From NCBI GenBank assembly GCA_019244295.1, contig JAFASX010000049.1, positions 55,919 to 119,918 of the forward strand: a DNA stretch of 64,000 nt, written 5' to 3'. This document shows, piece after piece, positions 22,398-32,196 of this stretch (its first letter is position 1; the number at the start of each line of letters is the position of its first letter). The notes below the pieces were generated by a model. It did not search any database and was not told the DNA's origin. It saw only the letters and a list, made by a program, of their open reading frames with translations. The stretch comes from Pseudonocardia sp. (GTDB taxonomy: Bacteria > Actinomycetota > Actinomycetes > Mycobacteriales > Pseudonocardiaceae). A program made the translations under genes and the position numbers.

Positions 22398-22792
22398 TCG
22401 TCGTCCTGTTTCGCGACTAGGAACTCGTGTACCATTCGTTTCTGCGCCTCATCCGGATGCCCTTGGATCTCGATCGAGTCATTTCCCCGAGTGATCCGAA
22501 CCTTGCGGTTGCGCTCTGTCGCACACCATTCCTTGACTGCAGTAGTGAGCAGTTCCCAAGCAGGCTTGGCCGAGACAGCGACGGCAACCAACAATGACAG
22601 GTCGGCGACGGTAGCGCCCTTGCTTCCGCCAAGATGCTTCTCTCGGTGCTTCTCTCGCTCGATGGCGAGGTCGGCTGTCACACCGTCGAGACCCACAAGG
22701 GCGTCGCGGAGCGAGCGGCTCAGGCGCTCTTCACGCAGTGGATCACCTCCCGCGAGTGCTTGGATCCGGAACAGCTGCTCACCATCGCCCAT
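22394..22792 (-). CDS. EACC1-like small protein (effector-associated constant component)
   Basis: A 132-residue protein whose layout matches EACC1: an LRDALVGLDGVTADLAIEREK strand-helix start, then KGATVADLSLLVAVAVSAKPAWELL, and a closing basic strand WCATERNRKVRITRGNDSIEIQG. EACC1 proteins accompany proteases, caspases and other effectors in predicted bacterial conflict systems and are thought to connect sensing with effector activation. Assignment is by eye from pattern and context and was not searched. Its stop overlaps the caspase-helicase start by four bases, so the two are co-translated and probably act together. The gene would be transcribed first. Confidence 0.7.
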   Translation of the reverse strand: MGDGEQLFRIQALAGGDPLREERLSRSLRDALVGLDGVTADLAIEREKHREKHLGGSKGATVADLSLLVAVAVSAKPAWELLTTAVKEWCATERNRKVRITRGNDSIEIQGHPDEAQKRMVHEFLVAKQDDE

Positions 22793-22933
22793 GTCGCCCT
22801 CTCATCCTCACCGCCGCCGGTATGTCAACGACAGGATCGTATAGCAGACTCACCGACGCGCGACCCAAAGCCACGCAGAAACCACTGAACCGCAGCGCAG
22901 ACCCATGATCCGATACCACACAGACAGATTTCG

Positions 22934-23101
22934 TCATGAGAAGGCCACTGTAATCACCGCCCCAGTTATACCGGCGACGATGCTGACTGCGGTCAGGATG
23001 AACATCCACATCACGAGTGCGGCGCTAGTACGTGGAGTGGAACGTGCGGACGTAGCTCGTGGCTTGGACGGCGGCGCCGACCAAGCAGGCCGAAAAAACA
23101 T
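22934..23101 (-). CDS. Small predicted membrane protein (55 residues)
   Basis: This ORF is too short for the supplied track. It begins MFFRPAWSAPPSKPRATS, continues with a Ser/Pro/Arg-rich stretch and ends with one strong hydrophobic helix (LVMWMFILTAVSIVAGITGA). The layout, a basic extramembrane N-terminus and a single C-terminal transmembrane helix, looks like a real small membrane protein. GGAA stands just upstream of the ATG, but spacing is poor. It lies upstream of and on the same strand as the EACC1-caspase pair, so it could be an accessory part. No family recognised. Confidence 0.4.
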   Translation of the reverse strand: MFFRPAWSAPPSKPRATSARSTPRTSAALVMWMFILTAVSIVAGITGAVITVAFS

Positions 23102-23245
23102 TTCCGGATTCCGTAAACCAAAAAGCCCAGACCCCAGACCGCGTCACACTTATCGCGTTTATGGTTAGAGTATTCACCACAGTCGATAATTTTTCCGCGA
23201 ACCCTACCGGTACATGATCTCGAAGGGTCCGAAATTAGAATCATG

Positions 23246-23440
23246 TCACAGTAAGTCGGCATCCCGATCAGCCACCACACCCGAAAGCGCCGACAGCAAA
23301 TAGAATCCATAATTCCGTACTAAATTTTTCACGAAAGAGTCGTATATAACGAAAGAAACTATTGCTCCGGCAGTCAGGTCACCCAGTTTTTCGGCGCACG
23401 GACCTTTCGGACGCTGTCCCTTCGGGCTCCTCGCCACCAC
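23246..23440 (-). CDS. Small hypothetical protein (64 residues)
   Basis: From a GTG at 23440 preceded by a strong GGGGAG four bases away, the ORF encodes a basic N-terminus (ARSPKGQRPKGPCAEKLG) followed by a moderately hydrophobic stretch (LTAGAIVSFVIYDSF and FYLLSALSGVV). The surrounding tract is AT-richer than the backbone. The MITE at 23456 inserted just upstream, and its duplicated target includes the Shine-Dalgarno sequence. No family recognised; reality of the gene is uncertain. Confidence 0.35.
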   Translation of the reverse strand: MVARSPKGQRPKGPCAEKLGDLTAGAIVSFVIYDSFVKNLVRNYGFYLLSALSGVVADRDADLL

Positions 23441-23455
23441 GTGTCTCCCCTGTGG

Positions 23456-23672
23456 CAATGCCGTTTAGTTAAGCATTTGGCCTGGTCAGGACAGATGTAG
23501 ACGCCTTGACCAGGGGTGATGCATGACCAAGCTGATCGCTTCGGGAGCATGCGATCAACGAAACCCCAGGTAGCACCAGTGCGGCACGTGACGCGAGGCT
23601 GCAGATCATACCATCTTCGACACCCAAAACTGCTCCTGACCTGCGGAAACGATCCCTAACTTAACGGCATTG
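23456..23672 (+). mobile_element. MITE copy 1 (217 bp) with perfect 10-bp target duplication
   Basis: The element starts CAATGCCGTTTAGTTAAG and ends CTAACTTAACGGCATTG, giving imperfect terminal inverted repeats. It is flanked on both sides by the identical 10-mer TCCCCTGTGG (23446-23455 and 23673-23682), a clear target-site duplication. A second copy lies at 56868-57081 in opposite orientation and aligns end to end with scattered substitutions. No ORF of note is inside, so it must be moved in trans. The long duplication is most like IS4-family transposition, but that is inference. Confidence 0.88.
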
Positions 23673-23802
23673 TCCCCTGTGGTACTTGAGTACAAGGCTC
23701 AGTGAGGACCCGCGCAATGTCGATACGACGATCGGGTGGACGTCGAGGACAGCCTATTCGGCGGGCAAGCGGTCGCCGACGTGGACGCGCGAATACTCAG
23801 GG

Positions 23803-24285
23803 TTATTCCGAGGCCTGATCCTCTGGCGCCGGGGCGGGCGACTCGGCTGATACCGGCCCGGTCAGCCGAAGCCCGGGACGCAGATGCTCAGCGATATCTG
23901 AGATTCGCCCGAGCACCCCGTTCACAAACCGAGGCGAATCGTCGGTGGATAACGTGCGGGCCAGCTCGACCGCCTCGGTGATGGCGACTGGGTCATCGAT
24001 CTCGTCGACCCAGAGCAGCTCGTACAGCCCGATCCTCAACACAGCGCGATCAACCGCCGGCATCCGGGGCACCGACCACCCTTCGGAGTGCTCGGTGAGA
24101 ATCTCGTCAATCCGTTCCTGATGCTCGGCCACACCGGTGACCAACATCGCGGCGTACCCGGAGACCGGGGGCGCGTCGGCCATCTCCTGACGCTGGGCCA
24201 GCACCTCCAGCGGGTCCTCCCGGCGCGCCTCGGACTCGAACAGGACATCCAGTGCCCGCTTGCGGGCCTTCGTGCGGGCCCTCAC
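23803..24285 (-). CDS. nusB: Transcription antitermination protein NusB
   Basis: The 160-residue all-helical RNA-binding protein is a component of antitermination complexes on rRNA operons. It opens MRARTKARKRALDVLFESEARR and contains VPRMPAVDRAVLRIGLYELLW and PRFVNGVLGRISD, all typical. An acidic, proline-rich C-terminal tail is common in actinobacteria. Translation probably starts at the GTG at 24285. It lies directly downstream of pepQ; the efp gene usually found between them is missing, only 65 bases separating the two. Confidence 0.94.
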   Translation of the reverse strand: MRARTKARKRALDVLFESEARREDPLEVLAQRQEMADAPPVSGYAAMLVTGVAEHQERIDEILTEHSEGWSVPRMPAVDRAVLRIGLYELLWVDEIDDPVAITEAVELARTLSTDDSPRFVNGVLGRISDIAEHLRPGLRLTGPVSAESPAPAPEDQASE

Positions 24286-24350
24286 CGGGAATCGAATTCG
24301 ATCGTGCAGGCCACCGCGCTATCATCTCCCGCAAGATGTCGGAGATCGCG

Positions 24351-25448
24351 CTAGAGCGCGAGTAACTCCCGGTCCGTGTGGGTGAGCAGCTCGGCGCCGT
24401 CCGATCGCACCACAAGGGTGTCTTCGATGCGAACGCCGCCACGGCCGGCCAGGTACACGCCGGGCTCGATGGTGAGCGTCATCCCTTCGACCAGCTTACC
24501 CGTAGCCGACGCCGCCAGGGCCGGCGCCTCGTGAATCTGCAGGCCGACGCCGTGCCCCAGCCCGTGGGTGAACTCGGCGCCGCGCCCGGCCTGATCGATC
24601 ACGGTACGGGCGGCGGAGTCCACCTCGCGGGCCTCGACGCCGCTGGCGAGCGCGGACCGGCCGGCCGCCTGGGCCGCCGCCACCAACTCGTAGAGCTCGC
24701 GCTGCCAACCCGCTGGCCTACCGAGGACCACGGTGCGGGTCATATCGGAGTGATAGCCCCCCCATCGCGCGCCGAAGTCCAGCTTGACCAGGTCTCCGCT
24801 GGCCAGCTCGGTGTGGGTGGGCCGGTGGTGCGGGACGGCTGAGTGAGCGCCCGCCGCCACAATGGACTCGAACGACGGCCCATCGGCTCCGTGGGCTCGC
24901 ATCCGCCGCTCCAGATCATCGGCCACCTCCCGCTCGGTACGCCCGGGACGCAGACCGCCTCCGGCGATCAGATCGGCGAACGCGGCGTCGGCGGCCGAGC
25001 ATGCGCTGCGCAGTGCGTCCACCTCGCCGGAATCCTTGATCACCCGCAACCGTTGCACCAGGTCGGGGGCTCGCGCCAGCTCGGTGACTTCGGCAACTTC
25101 CCGCATGGCGGCGTACCCGTCGACAGTGACCTGCCCGGATTCGAAGCCCAGCCGACTCAGCCCGTTCCGCGCCGCCGCTTTGACGGCGGCTACCCCGCAG
25201 ATGCGCTCGATCGTCAGGGGCAGGTCAGGCACCTCGACGGCGGCCTGGGTTTGGTAGCGTTTATCGGTGACCAGAGTCGTGCGCCGCTCGTCGGCTTCGG
25301 TGTCCTCGGCGTACACCAGCAGGGCGGCGTTGGAGCCGGTGAACCCGGTGAGGTAACACACGTTGACCACGTCGGTCACCACGATGGCGTCGAGCTCGGC
25401 CGCCCTAACCAACTCGCGCAGCGCGTCACGGCGATCGGCGTAGGTCAT
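24351..25448 (-). CDS. pepQ: M24-family Xaa-Pro aminopeptidase
   Basis: The 365-residue metallopeptidase has a creatinase-like N-terminal domain and a pita-bread catalytic domain. Metal ligands are visible in VKLDFGARWGGYHSDMTRT, THGLGHGVGLQIHE, LTIEPGVYL and GGVRIEDTLVV, all intact. I chose the ATG at 25448 (MTYADRRDALRELV) rather than the outer start. It is placed after aroQ in the shikimate block, as in other actinobacteria, with the MBL-fold gene inserted between on the opposite strand. Confidence 0.93.
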   Translation of the reverse strand: MTYADRRDALRELVRAAELDAIVVTDVVNVCYLTGFTGSNAALLVYAEDTEADERRTTLVTDKRYQTQAAVEVPDLPLTIERICGVAAVKAAARNGLSRLGFESGQVTVDGYAAMREVAEVTELARAPDLVQRLRVIKDSGEVDALRSACSAADAAFADLIAGGGLRPGRTEREVADDLERRMRAHGADGPSFESIVAAGAHSAVPHHRPTHTELASGDLVKLDFGARWGGYHSDMTRTVVLGRPAGWQRELYELVAAAQAAGRSALASGVEAREVDSAARTVIDQAGRGAEFTHGLGHGVGLQIHEAPALAASATGKLVEGMTLTIEPGVYLAGRGGVRIEDTLVVRSDGAELLTHTDRELLAL

Positions 25449-25453
25449 GGCGC

Positions 25454-25491
25454 CAGAGTAGGACCACACGTTCAGAGTAGGACCACACGTC
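25454..25491. repeat. Tandem 19-bp direct repeat between pepQ and the MBL-fold gene
   Basis: CAGAGTAGGACCACACGTT is followed at once by CAGAGTAGGACCACACGTC. The two units fill the 57-base gap between two divergent genes, a position where a regulator site would overlap both promoters. It may equally be a local slippage product. Confidence 0.6.
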
Positions 25492-25505
25492 CTAAGGTTT
25501 GCCGC

Positions 25506-26219
25506 ATGAGCGACGGTATTTACTTCCGCCAGCTGCTGTCCGGGCGCGACTTCGCGGTGGGCAACCCGGTGGCTACCCAGATGGTTAACTTCAGCTACCT
25601 GATCGGCGACCCGGCCAGTCGGCAGGCTGTGGTGGTCGACCCGGCGTACGCCCCCGGCGAGCTGCTCGATCTGATAGCCAAGGACGACATGCGCCTAGCT
25701 GGGGTGTTGGTAACCCACCACCATCCCGACCACGTCGGGGGTGATCTGTTCGGGCATGCGCTCAGTGGCCTAGCCGAGCTGCTCGGCCGCCAACCGGTGC
25801 CCGTGCACGTGAACCGCCATGAGGCCGAGTGGGTCCGTCGCGCCACCGGGGTGTCGGCCACCGACCTGACCGCGCACGACCACGACGAAGTCGTCATGGT
25901 GGGGCAGGTACCGATCCGGCTGCTGCATACCCCCGGGCACACCCCAGGCAGCCAGTGTTTTCTGCTCGACGACAAGTTGGTGGCCGGCGACACGCTGTTC
26001 CTGCAAGGCTGCGGCCGGACGGATTTCCCCGGCGGTGATCCGGAAGCGATGTACCACAGCTTGTGCGCACTGGCGAAGTTGACCGGGGACCCGATCGTGC
26101 ACCCCGGGCACCTCTACTCTGAGCAGCCGAGCGCGGCATTGTCGGAAGTGCGACGGACCAACTACGTGTTCCGCCCCAACTCGCTGGAGCAGTTCCTTGC
26201 CATTCTCGGCGCGCGCTGA
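25506..26219 (+). CDS. MBL-fold metallohydrolase (glyoxalase II-like)
   Basis: A 237-residue metallo-beta-lactamase-fold protein. The zinc motif THHHPDHVGG is intact, followed by LLHTPGHTPGSQCF, VAGDTLFLQGCGRTDFPGG and a final histidine in VHPGHLY. The pattern GDTLF-GCGRTDFPGG resembles persulfide dioxygenase/glyoxalase II enzymes; the substrate is not determined. I chose the ATG at 25506 giving MSDGIYFRQLLSGRD. A decayed relative of its N-terminus lies at 37103-37280. It is read divergently from pepQ. Confidence 0.85.
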   Translation: MSDGIYFRQLLSGRDFAVGNPVATQMVNFSYLIGDPASRQAVVVDPAYAPGELLDLIAKDDMRLAGVLVTHHHPDHVGGDLFGHALSGLAELLGRQPVPVHVNRHEAEWVRRATGVSATDLTAHDHDEVVMVGQVPIRLLHTPGHTPGSQCFLLDDKLVAGDTLFLQGCGRTDFPGGDPEAMYHSLCALAKLTGDPIVHPGHLYSEQPSAALSEVRRTNYVFRPNSLEQFLAILGAR

Positions 26220-26225
26220 GTCCCG

Positions 26226-28274
<2,049 letters not shown>

Positions 28275-28278
<4 letters not shown>

Positions 28279-29468
28279 GCCGAGCCTCCCGGCAACCGAG
28301 CGGCCGCGTCGGCCAAGTACGAACGCAGGTTGCGCCTCGTCTCCGCCAGCGAGTCCCCGCCGAACTTCTCCAACGTCGCGTCCGCAAGCACCAGCGCTAC
28401 CATCGCCTCGGCCACCACACCAGCCGCCGGCACCGCACAGACATCCGAACGTTGATGAATGGCCTGCGCGGCCTCGCCGGTGGCCACGTCGACGGTCCGC
28501 AGCGCGCGCGGCACGGTGGAGATCGGCTTCATCGCCACCCGAACCCGGACCGGCTCGCCGTTGGTCATCCCGCCTTCGATACCGCCGGCCCGGTTGCTCA
28601 GCCGCCGCACTGGGTCACCAGGAACCATCTCGTCGTGCGCGGCGCTGCCTCTTCGCCGCGCGGTGCGGAACCCGTCGCCGATCTCGACGCCTTTCATCGC
28701 CTGGATACCCATGAGGGCGCCGGCCAGTTTGGCGTCCAACCGCCGGTCGGACTGCACATAGTTGCCGACACCGACCGGCATGCCATAGGCGATCACCTCG
28801 ACCACACCGCCGAGCGTGTCACCGTCGCGCTGGGCCGCGTCCACCTCCGCGACCATGGCGGCCGTCGCGGTGTCGCTGAAGGCCCGGACCGGACTGGCGT
28901 CCACCCGCTCGCCATCGCCCGGGCCGGGTAGTTGATCGTCCGGGGCTTCCGCCGCGCCGAGTGCCACCACATGCGAGACAATCTCGACACCGAAGCCCTG
29001 GCGCAGAAACGCCTTCGCCACGGTGCCCAGGACCACCCGCGACGCGGTCTCCCGCGCGCTGGCTCGCTCCAACACCGGGCGGGCGTCGTCGAAGCCAAAC
29101 TTGGTCATACCGGCAAGGTCGGCATGACCAGGACGTGGTCTCGTCAGCGGGGCGTTGCGAGCCCGGTTGGCGATCAGCTCCGGGTCCACCGGATCAGCCG
29201 CCATAACGGTTGCCCACTTGGGCCATTCGGAGTTGCCGATCCGCACCGCGACCGGCCCACCCTGGGTGAAGCCGTGCCGAACGCCTCCGATGAGCTCGAG
29301 CTCATCGGCCTCGAACTTCATTCGAGCGCCTCGGCCATAGCCGAGCCGGCGGCGGGCCAGTTCGGCCGCCATCTCCTTGGACGTGACCTCGACACCCGCC
29401 ACCATGCCCTCAAGCACCGCGACCAGCGCCGGCCCGTGTGACTCACCCGCAGTGATCCAGCGCAACAC
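28275..29468 (-). CDS. aroC: Chorismate synthase
   Basis: The 397-residue FMN-dependent enzyme produces chorismate. The signatures are [22 protein letters not shown] at the N-terminus, [10 protein letters not shown], and [25 protein letters not shown]. The protein starts at 29468 and leads the aroC-K-B-Q set. The prepilin peptidase gene ends only 12 bases upstream on the same strand. Confidence 0.96.
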
Positions 29469-29480
29469 CCAACGATCCTC

Positions 29481-30128
29481 TCACGATGGCCAACCAGCGG
29501 AAGCCGCCGCACCCAAGCCAGCTGTGGCAACCACCAACCAGGCCGCGGCAAGCATGGCTGGCCCGTGCGGCACCCCGTCCGCTAGGTGTAATCGGCCGGT
29601 TAACACCCCGGCCAGAGCCGCGAGCCCAGTGATTGCGGCGGCAAGCGCGGTGCCCGCGGCGATGGCTGGCCAGGACACCGCGCCGAGCACGCCGCCCAGC
29701 GCGGCGGCCAGCTTGACATCGCCGGCGCCGAGGCCGGCTGGCGCTGCCCGCCGAACCACCAAGTGCGCGCCGAACAAGGCGCCGGCGCCGAGCGCGGCGC
29801 GGCCGACTGAGGCGGCGCCCAGCGGAATAGTGAGCATCAACACGGCCGGCACCGCCGGCAACGTCAGCGCATCGGGTAGCCGCCGACAGGCAAGATCTAC
29901 TCCGCCAGCGGCTACCGCCAGCCACCCAAGCGCCAGTAACAGCGGCAACCAGCTTGTTGGTAAGCGCCCGGCCGCCCACCAGCCGCCGGACGCCGCCCAC
30001 AACACCCCGGTCAGCAACTCGCACCACGGCGGCGGCAACTTCACGCCTCGTCGCAGCCGCCCGACCAGCAACCGCGCGGCGATGCCGGCGAGCACACCCA
30101 GGAAACCGAATAACGCTGTGACTGCCAT
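29481..30128 (-). CDS. Prepilin-peptidase-like A24 membrane protease
   Basis: A 215-residue multi-helix membrane protein of the type IV prepilin peptidase family. The two catalytic aspartates appear in GGVDLACRRLPD and in the GAGDVKLAAALGG motif (GxGD). The N-terminal cysteine/methylase domain of long prepilin peptidases is absent, as in short actinobacterial forms. I chose the ATG at 30128. It is commonly found between aroE and aroC; here aroE has been pushed about 13 kb away by the accessory island. No pilin gene is visible. Confidence 0.85.
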   Translation of the reverse strand: MAVTALFGFLGVLAGIAARLLVGRLRRGVKLPPPWCELLTGVLWAASGGWWAAGRLPTSWLPLLLALGWLAVAAGGVDLACRRLPDALTLPAVPAVLMLTIPLGAASVGRAALGAGALFGAHLVVRRAAPAGLGAGDVKLAAALGGVLGAVSWPAIAAGTALAAAITGLAALAGVLTGRLHLADGVPHGPAMLAAAWLVVATAGLGAAASAGWPS

Positions 30129-30243
30129 GCCGACGAGCCTGCCCCCGCTGGGCGGCTGATCCAATACCCATCCGCCAGGCTGTGGATAACTCGGCGAGGG
30201 TGTGGACAACCGCACCGACGCAACCTTGGCATTGACCTCGGCG

Positions 30244-30555
30244 TCAGGCAGACATTCGCATGGAGGTCGGGGGCACGTCGATGTGGAACTCCAGACCAAG
30301 CCGCTGAGCGAGTCGTGCCAGGCTGGCCAGCGTGGGCGACCGATCACCGCTCTCCAGCCGCGCTATGTAAGGCTGCGATACCCCAAGCTTGGCACCTAGC
30401 TCTGCCTGCGACAGCCCGTGATCAACCCGGTATCGCACGACATGGCTCGCGACTTCCCGCGCCAGCGCCGTGCGATCCCATTCCGCCCGCACCGCAGGGT
30501 TCCTGAGCACCTCAGCTTTCACCTCATCTGCGCTGGTCAGTTCGGAGAGCTTCAT
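30244..30555 (-). CDS. XRE-family antitoxin (HigA-like)
   Basis: The 103-residue protein has a central helix-turn-helix (HGLSQAELGAKLGVSQPYIARLESGD) and short flanking segments, the pattern of HTH antitoxins paired with RelE/HigB toxins. Its start overlaps the stop of the upstream toxin-like reading frame (ATGA). Because that toxin is truncated and chimeric, this antitoxin is probably an orphan that can still repress its own promoter. Confidence 0.8.
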   Translation of the reverse strand: MKLSELTSADEVKAEVLRNPAVRAEWDRTALAREVASHVVRYRVDHGLSQAELGAKLGVSQPYIARLESGDRSPTLASLARLAQRLGLEFHIDVPPTSMRMSA

Positions 30556-30800
30556 GTCAGGTCCTCCTCGATCAGGTCAAGCCGAGCCCGCGCCGCAGCA
30601 ACCGTACGTCCAAAGCCTTCCTTGTCTGTCTGTGCCTCCGGTCCGATCGCCCCAATAACGAAGACTCCCCCAACCCTCCGGTAGAGCGCCCGGTAGGCGC
30701 TACGCCCGGTCCGGAACACCGGGACCGACCTCGCGCACAGCTCTTCCACCACACGGTCAACCTGCGCGTCGATATCGCGTGCGAGAATAAGAACAGTCAT
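30552..30800 (-). pseudogene. Chimeric remnant: ATP-grasp-like N-terminus joined to RelE-type toxin C-terminus
   Basis: The 82-codon frame begins MTVLILARDIDAQVDRVVEE, resembling the first strand-helix of ATP-grasp peptide maturases, then from about residue 33 continues GRSAYRALYRRVGGVFVIG and PEAQTDKEGFGRTVAAARARL, which matches the C-terminal half of HigB/RelE-type toxins. Neither half is complete, so a deletion has probably fused two genes in frame. The RelE half retains its coupling to the XRE antitoxin. Reading it as a short intact toxin is possible but would lack the family N-terminus. Confidence 0.6.
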
Positions 30801-30817
30801 CAGCCTGAGATTTCCCG

Positions 30818-31045
30818 CTAGTCGCTCTGGTAATCTTTGTCGCCCATCTCGAGTCCCCAAAGGGAGAATGGGCGTACCGACGGGTCCGCGGACGCATCTT
30901 CCTCTGAACCTTCCCACCACCACGCAGGCGGCGCCAGGGGGAACTGATCACCCGGCGTACACAGCGGATCAGCCCACAACGGCGTCAGCACGACATGCCG
31001 CATATCGGGCATATCGGTAGGAATGCCAGCGGAAACCTCGGGCAT
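30818..31045 (-). CDS. Small unidentified ORF upstream of the ATP-grasp remnant, possible RiPP precursor
   Basis: The 75-residue frame contains two tryptophan/proline-rich stretches (PLWADPLCTPGDQFPLAPPA, WWWEG), an acidic patch and a C-terminal RPFSLWGLEMGDKDYQSD. Its placement 17 bases before an ATP-grasp-like start, and the RPFSL-type segment, make a graspetide precursor conceivable, but typical precursors carry such a motif nearer the N-terminus. I do not recognise a family. It may be a stranded leftover of a deleted cluster. Confidence 0.4.
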   Translation of the reverse strand: MPEVSAGIPTDMPDMRHVVLTPLWADPLCTPGDQFPLAPPAWWWEGSEEDASADPSVRPFSLWGLEMGDKDYQSD

Positions 31046-31196
31046 AGGTTCGCCCCCTAATTGTCAGCGTGCAGCGGCTGGCGTCAGGCACGTAGGATCC
31101 GCCGCCCGATCGGGGCGGTGTTGACAATCATAATGGTGCTGACGAAGCTGGCCGGGGCCACGCAACTACCGAGAATGCGCTGACCGGGCCGCCGAG

Positions 31197-31530
31197 ATGT
31201 CCGAGCGGTTGCTGGAGTTAGTGGACTGCCGCTGCCAGCGTGGCCGGTACGTCACCCCCAGCGCCGACACCACCGCGGACGGCGAGAACAGCCAACCTGA
31301 GGGCGATCACGAACTACCCGAGCTGATCGGGCTGGCCATTGACGGCAAAACCGTGCGCAACAGCGACCAACCAAACCAGCCCGGCAGCGAGATCAAACTG
31401 TTCTCCGCGCTGCTCATCGCCGACAAGACCGTGATAGCCCAGGTCAGAACCATCGTCTACCTCACCGCAGCCAAACTCCAGCTACCCACCCTCGCCAACC
31501 CAACACCCGTATACATGCCCTCACACTAAG
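31197..31530 (+). pseudogene. ISAs1-family transposase remnant
   Basis: The frame contains LIGLAIDGKTVRNSDQP followed by IKLFSALLIADKTVIAQVR, which corresponds to the DDE-domain start of ISAs1-family transposases (IAIDGKT-R..., then a strand ending in VLAQ). The rest of the enzyme is absent and the tail (TAAKLQLPTLANPTP) does not fit, so this is an internal fragment. It lies just upstream of the lasso precursor and helps mark the island as built by transposition. Confidence 0.7.
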
Positions 31531-31714
31531 TAAAACACTTAAAATAACGAGAAGAGCCGCACGGTGGGTATTCCGATCTATACCCCTGTGGGTGAAGAAA
31601 GTGTGGCACGATAGGTGACGATTGAAGCTCCTTGTATTGCGCCGCGACTTGATGTGGCATAGCTTCAGGCTCGGCCTAGATGTATGGAAGGCCGTAACCA
31701 GGAAGGAGAAGGTC

Positions 31715-31852
31715 ATGATCAGAAATAAACAACTGCCAGAGCGCTACACGCCTCCCGCTGTCACCAACGTCGGCCACTTCAGCAAAGACACGAACGGGAC
31801 CATCCACACGAAAAAGGACGCCACGACGTGGGGCTTTAAGAAGGAGCACTAA
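31715..31852 (+). CDS. Lasso peptide precursor (class II)
   Basis: The 45-residue peptide has the lasso leader pattern Y-x-x-P-x-V-x3-G-x5-T (Y11, P14, V16, G20, T26), which is recognised by the RRE protein. Threonine at -2 predicts cleavage after Asn27, giving the 18-residue core GTIHTKKDATTWGFKKEH. Gly1 and Asp8 would close an eight-residue macrolactam ring, leaving a ten-residue tail with Trp12, Phe14, two Lys and a C-terminal His; the bulky aromatic residues or lysines could act as plugs. There are no cysteines, so it is class II. AGGAGAAGG precedes the ATG. The ORF track gives a longer version starting at 31622, which is unlikely. The cyclase follows about 560 bases downstream. Confidence 0.88.
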   Translation: MIRNKQLPERYTPPAVTNVGHFSKDTNGTIHTKKDATTWGFKKEH

Positions 31853-32052
31853 CATCGACAGCGGCCATCGGCAGAAGGTCGTCCCACCTGGCTTGCACAG
31901 GTTTCGGCTTCCTCGACGAGAAGGATGCTGTTATATCGTCGCAGCTAGGTGGATGACGCCGCGGCGGTGGGCCACATAGCCCTCACATAGCCCCGGATTG
32001 TGGAGTAGGAGATATGGTTGTGGCAGCTTTTCCGCTGCGCCGCCGGGTCCCG

Positions 32053-32196
32053 TCATTCATATCTGAGGGCGTGGATGGGGGGTAGTCGGGCGGCTCGGTT
32101 GGCTGAGTAGCCGCCAGCGATGAGTCCGATTGCCAGGCTGATCGCGAGTGAGATCACGATAGACAGAAGGACGCCCTTCGCCTTAATGCACACAGT
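32053..32196 (-). pseudogene. FtsX/MacB-type ABC permease C-terminal fragment
   Basis: The reverse strand reads a final transmembrane helix, VISLAISLAIGLIAGGYSAN, followed by the hallmark permease ending RAARLPPIHALRYE and a stop at 32053-32055. About 48 codons remain and nothing upstream matches, so this is a relic lying between the lasso precursor and cyclase. It is not a working transporter. The rest of the 560-base gap shows no convincing gene. Confidence 0.75.

Noticed and set aside
23011-23310. 99-codon minus-strand ORF with cysteines
   Set aside because: It overlaps the small transmembrane ORF in another frame and lacks a start signal or coherent composition.
24843-25505. Plus-strand extension upstream of the MBL-fold gene
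   Set aside because: It is the shadow of pepQ on the other strand. The MBL protein begins at 25506 with MSDGIYFRQ.
32014-32085. Tiny ORF with AGGAG and MVVAAFPLRRRVPSF before the lasso cyclase
   Set aside because: It has a reasonable ribosome-binding site but no lasso leader motif and overlaps the permease relic on the other strand.
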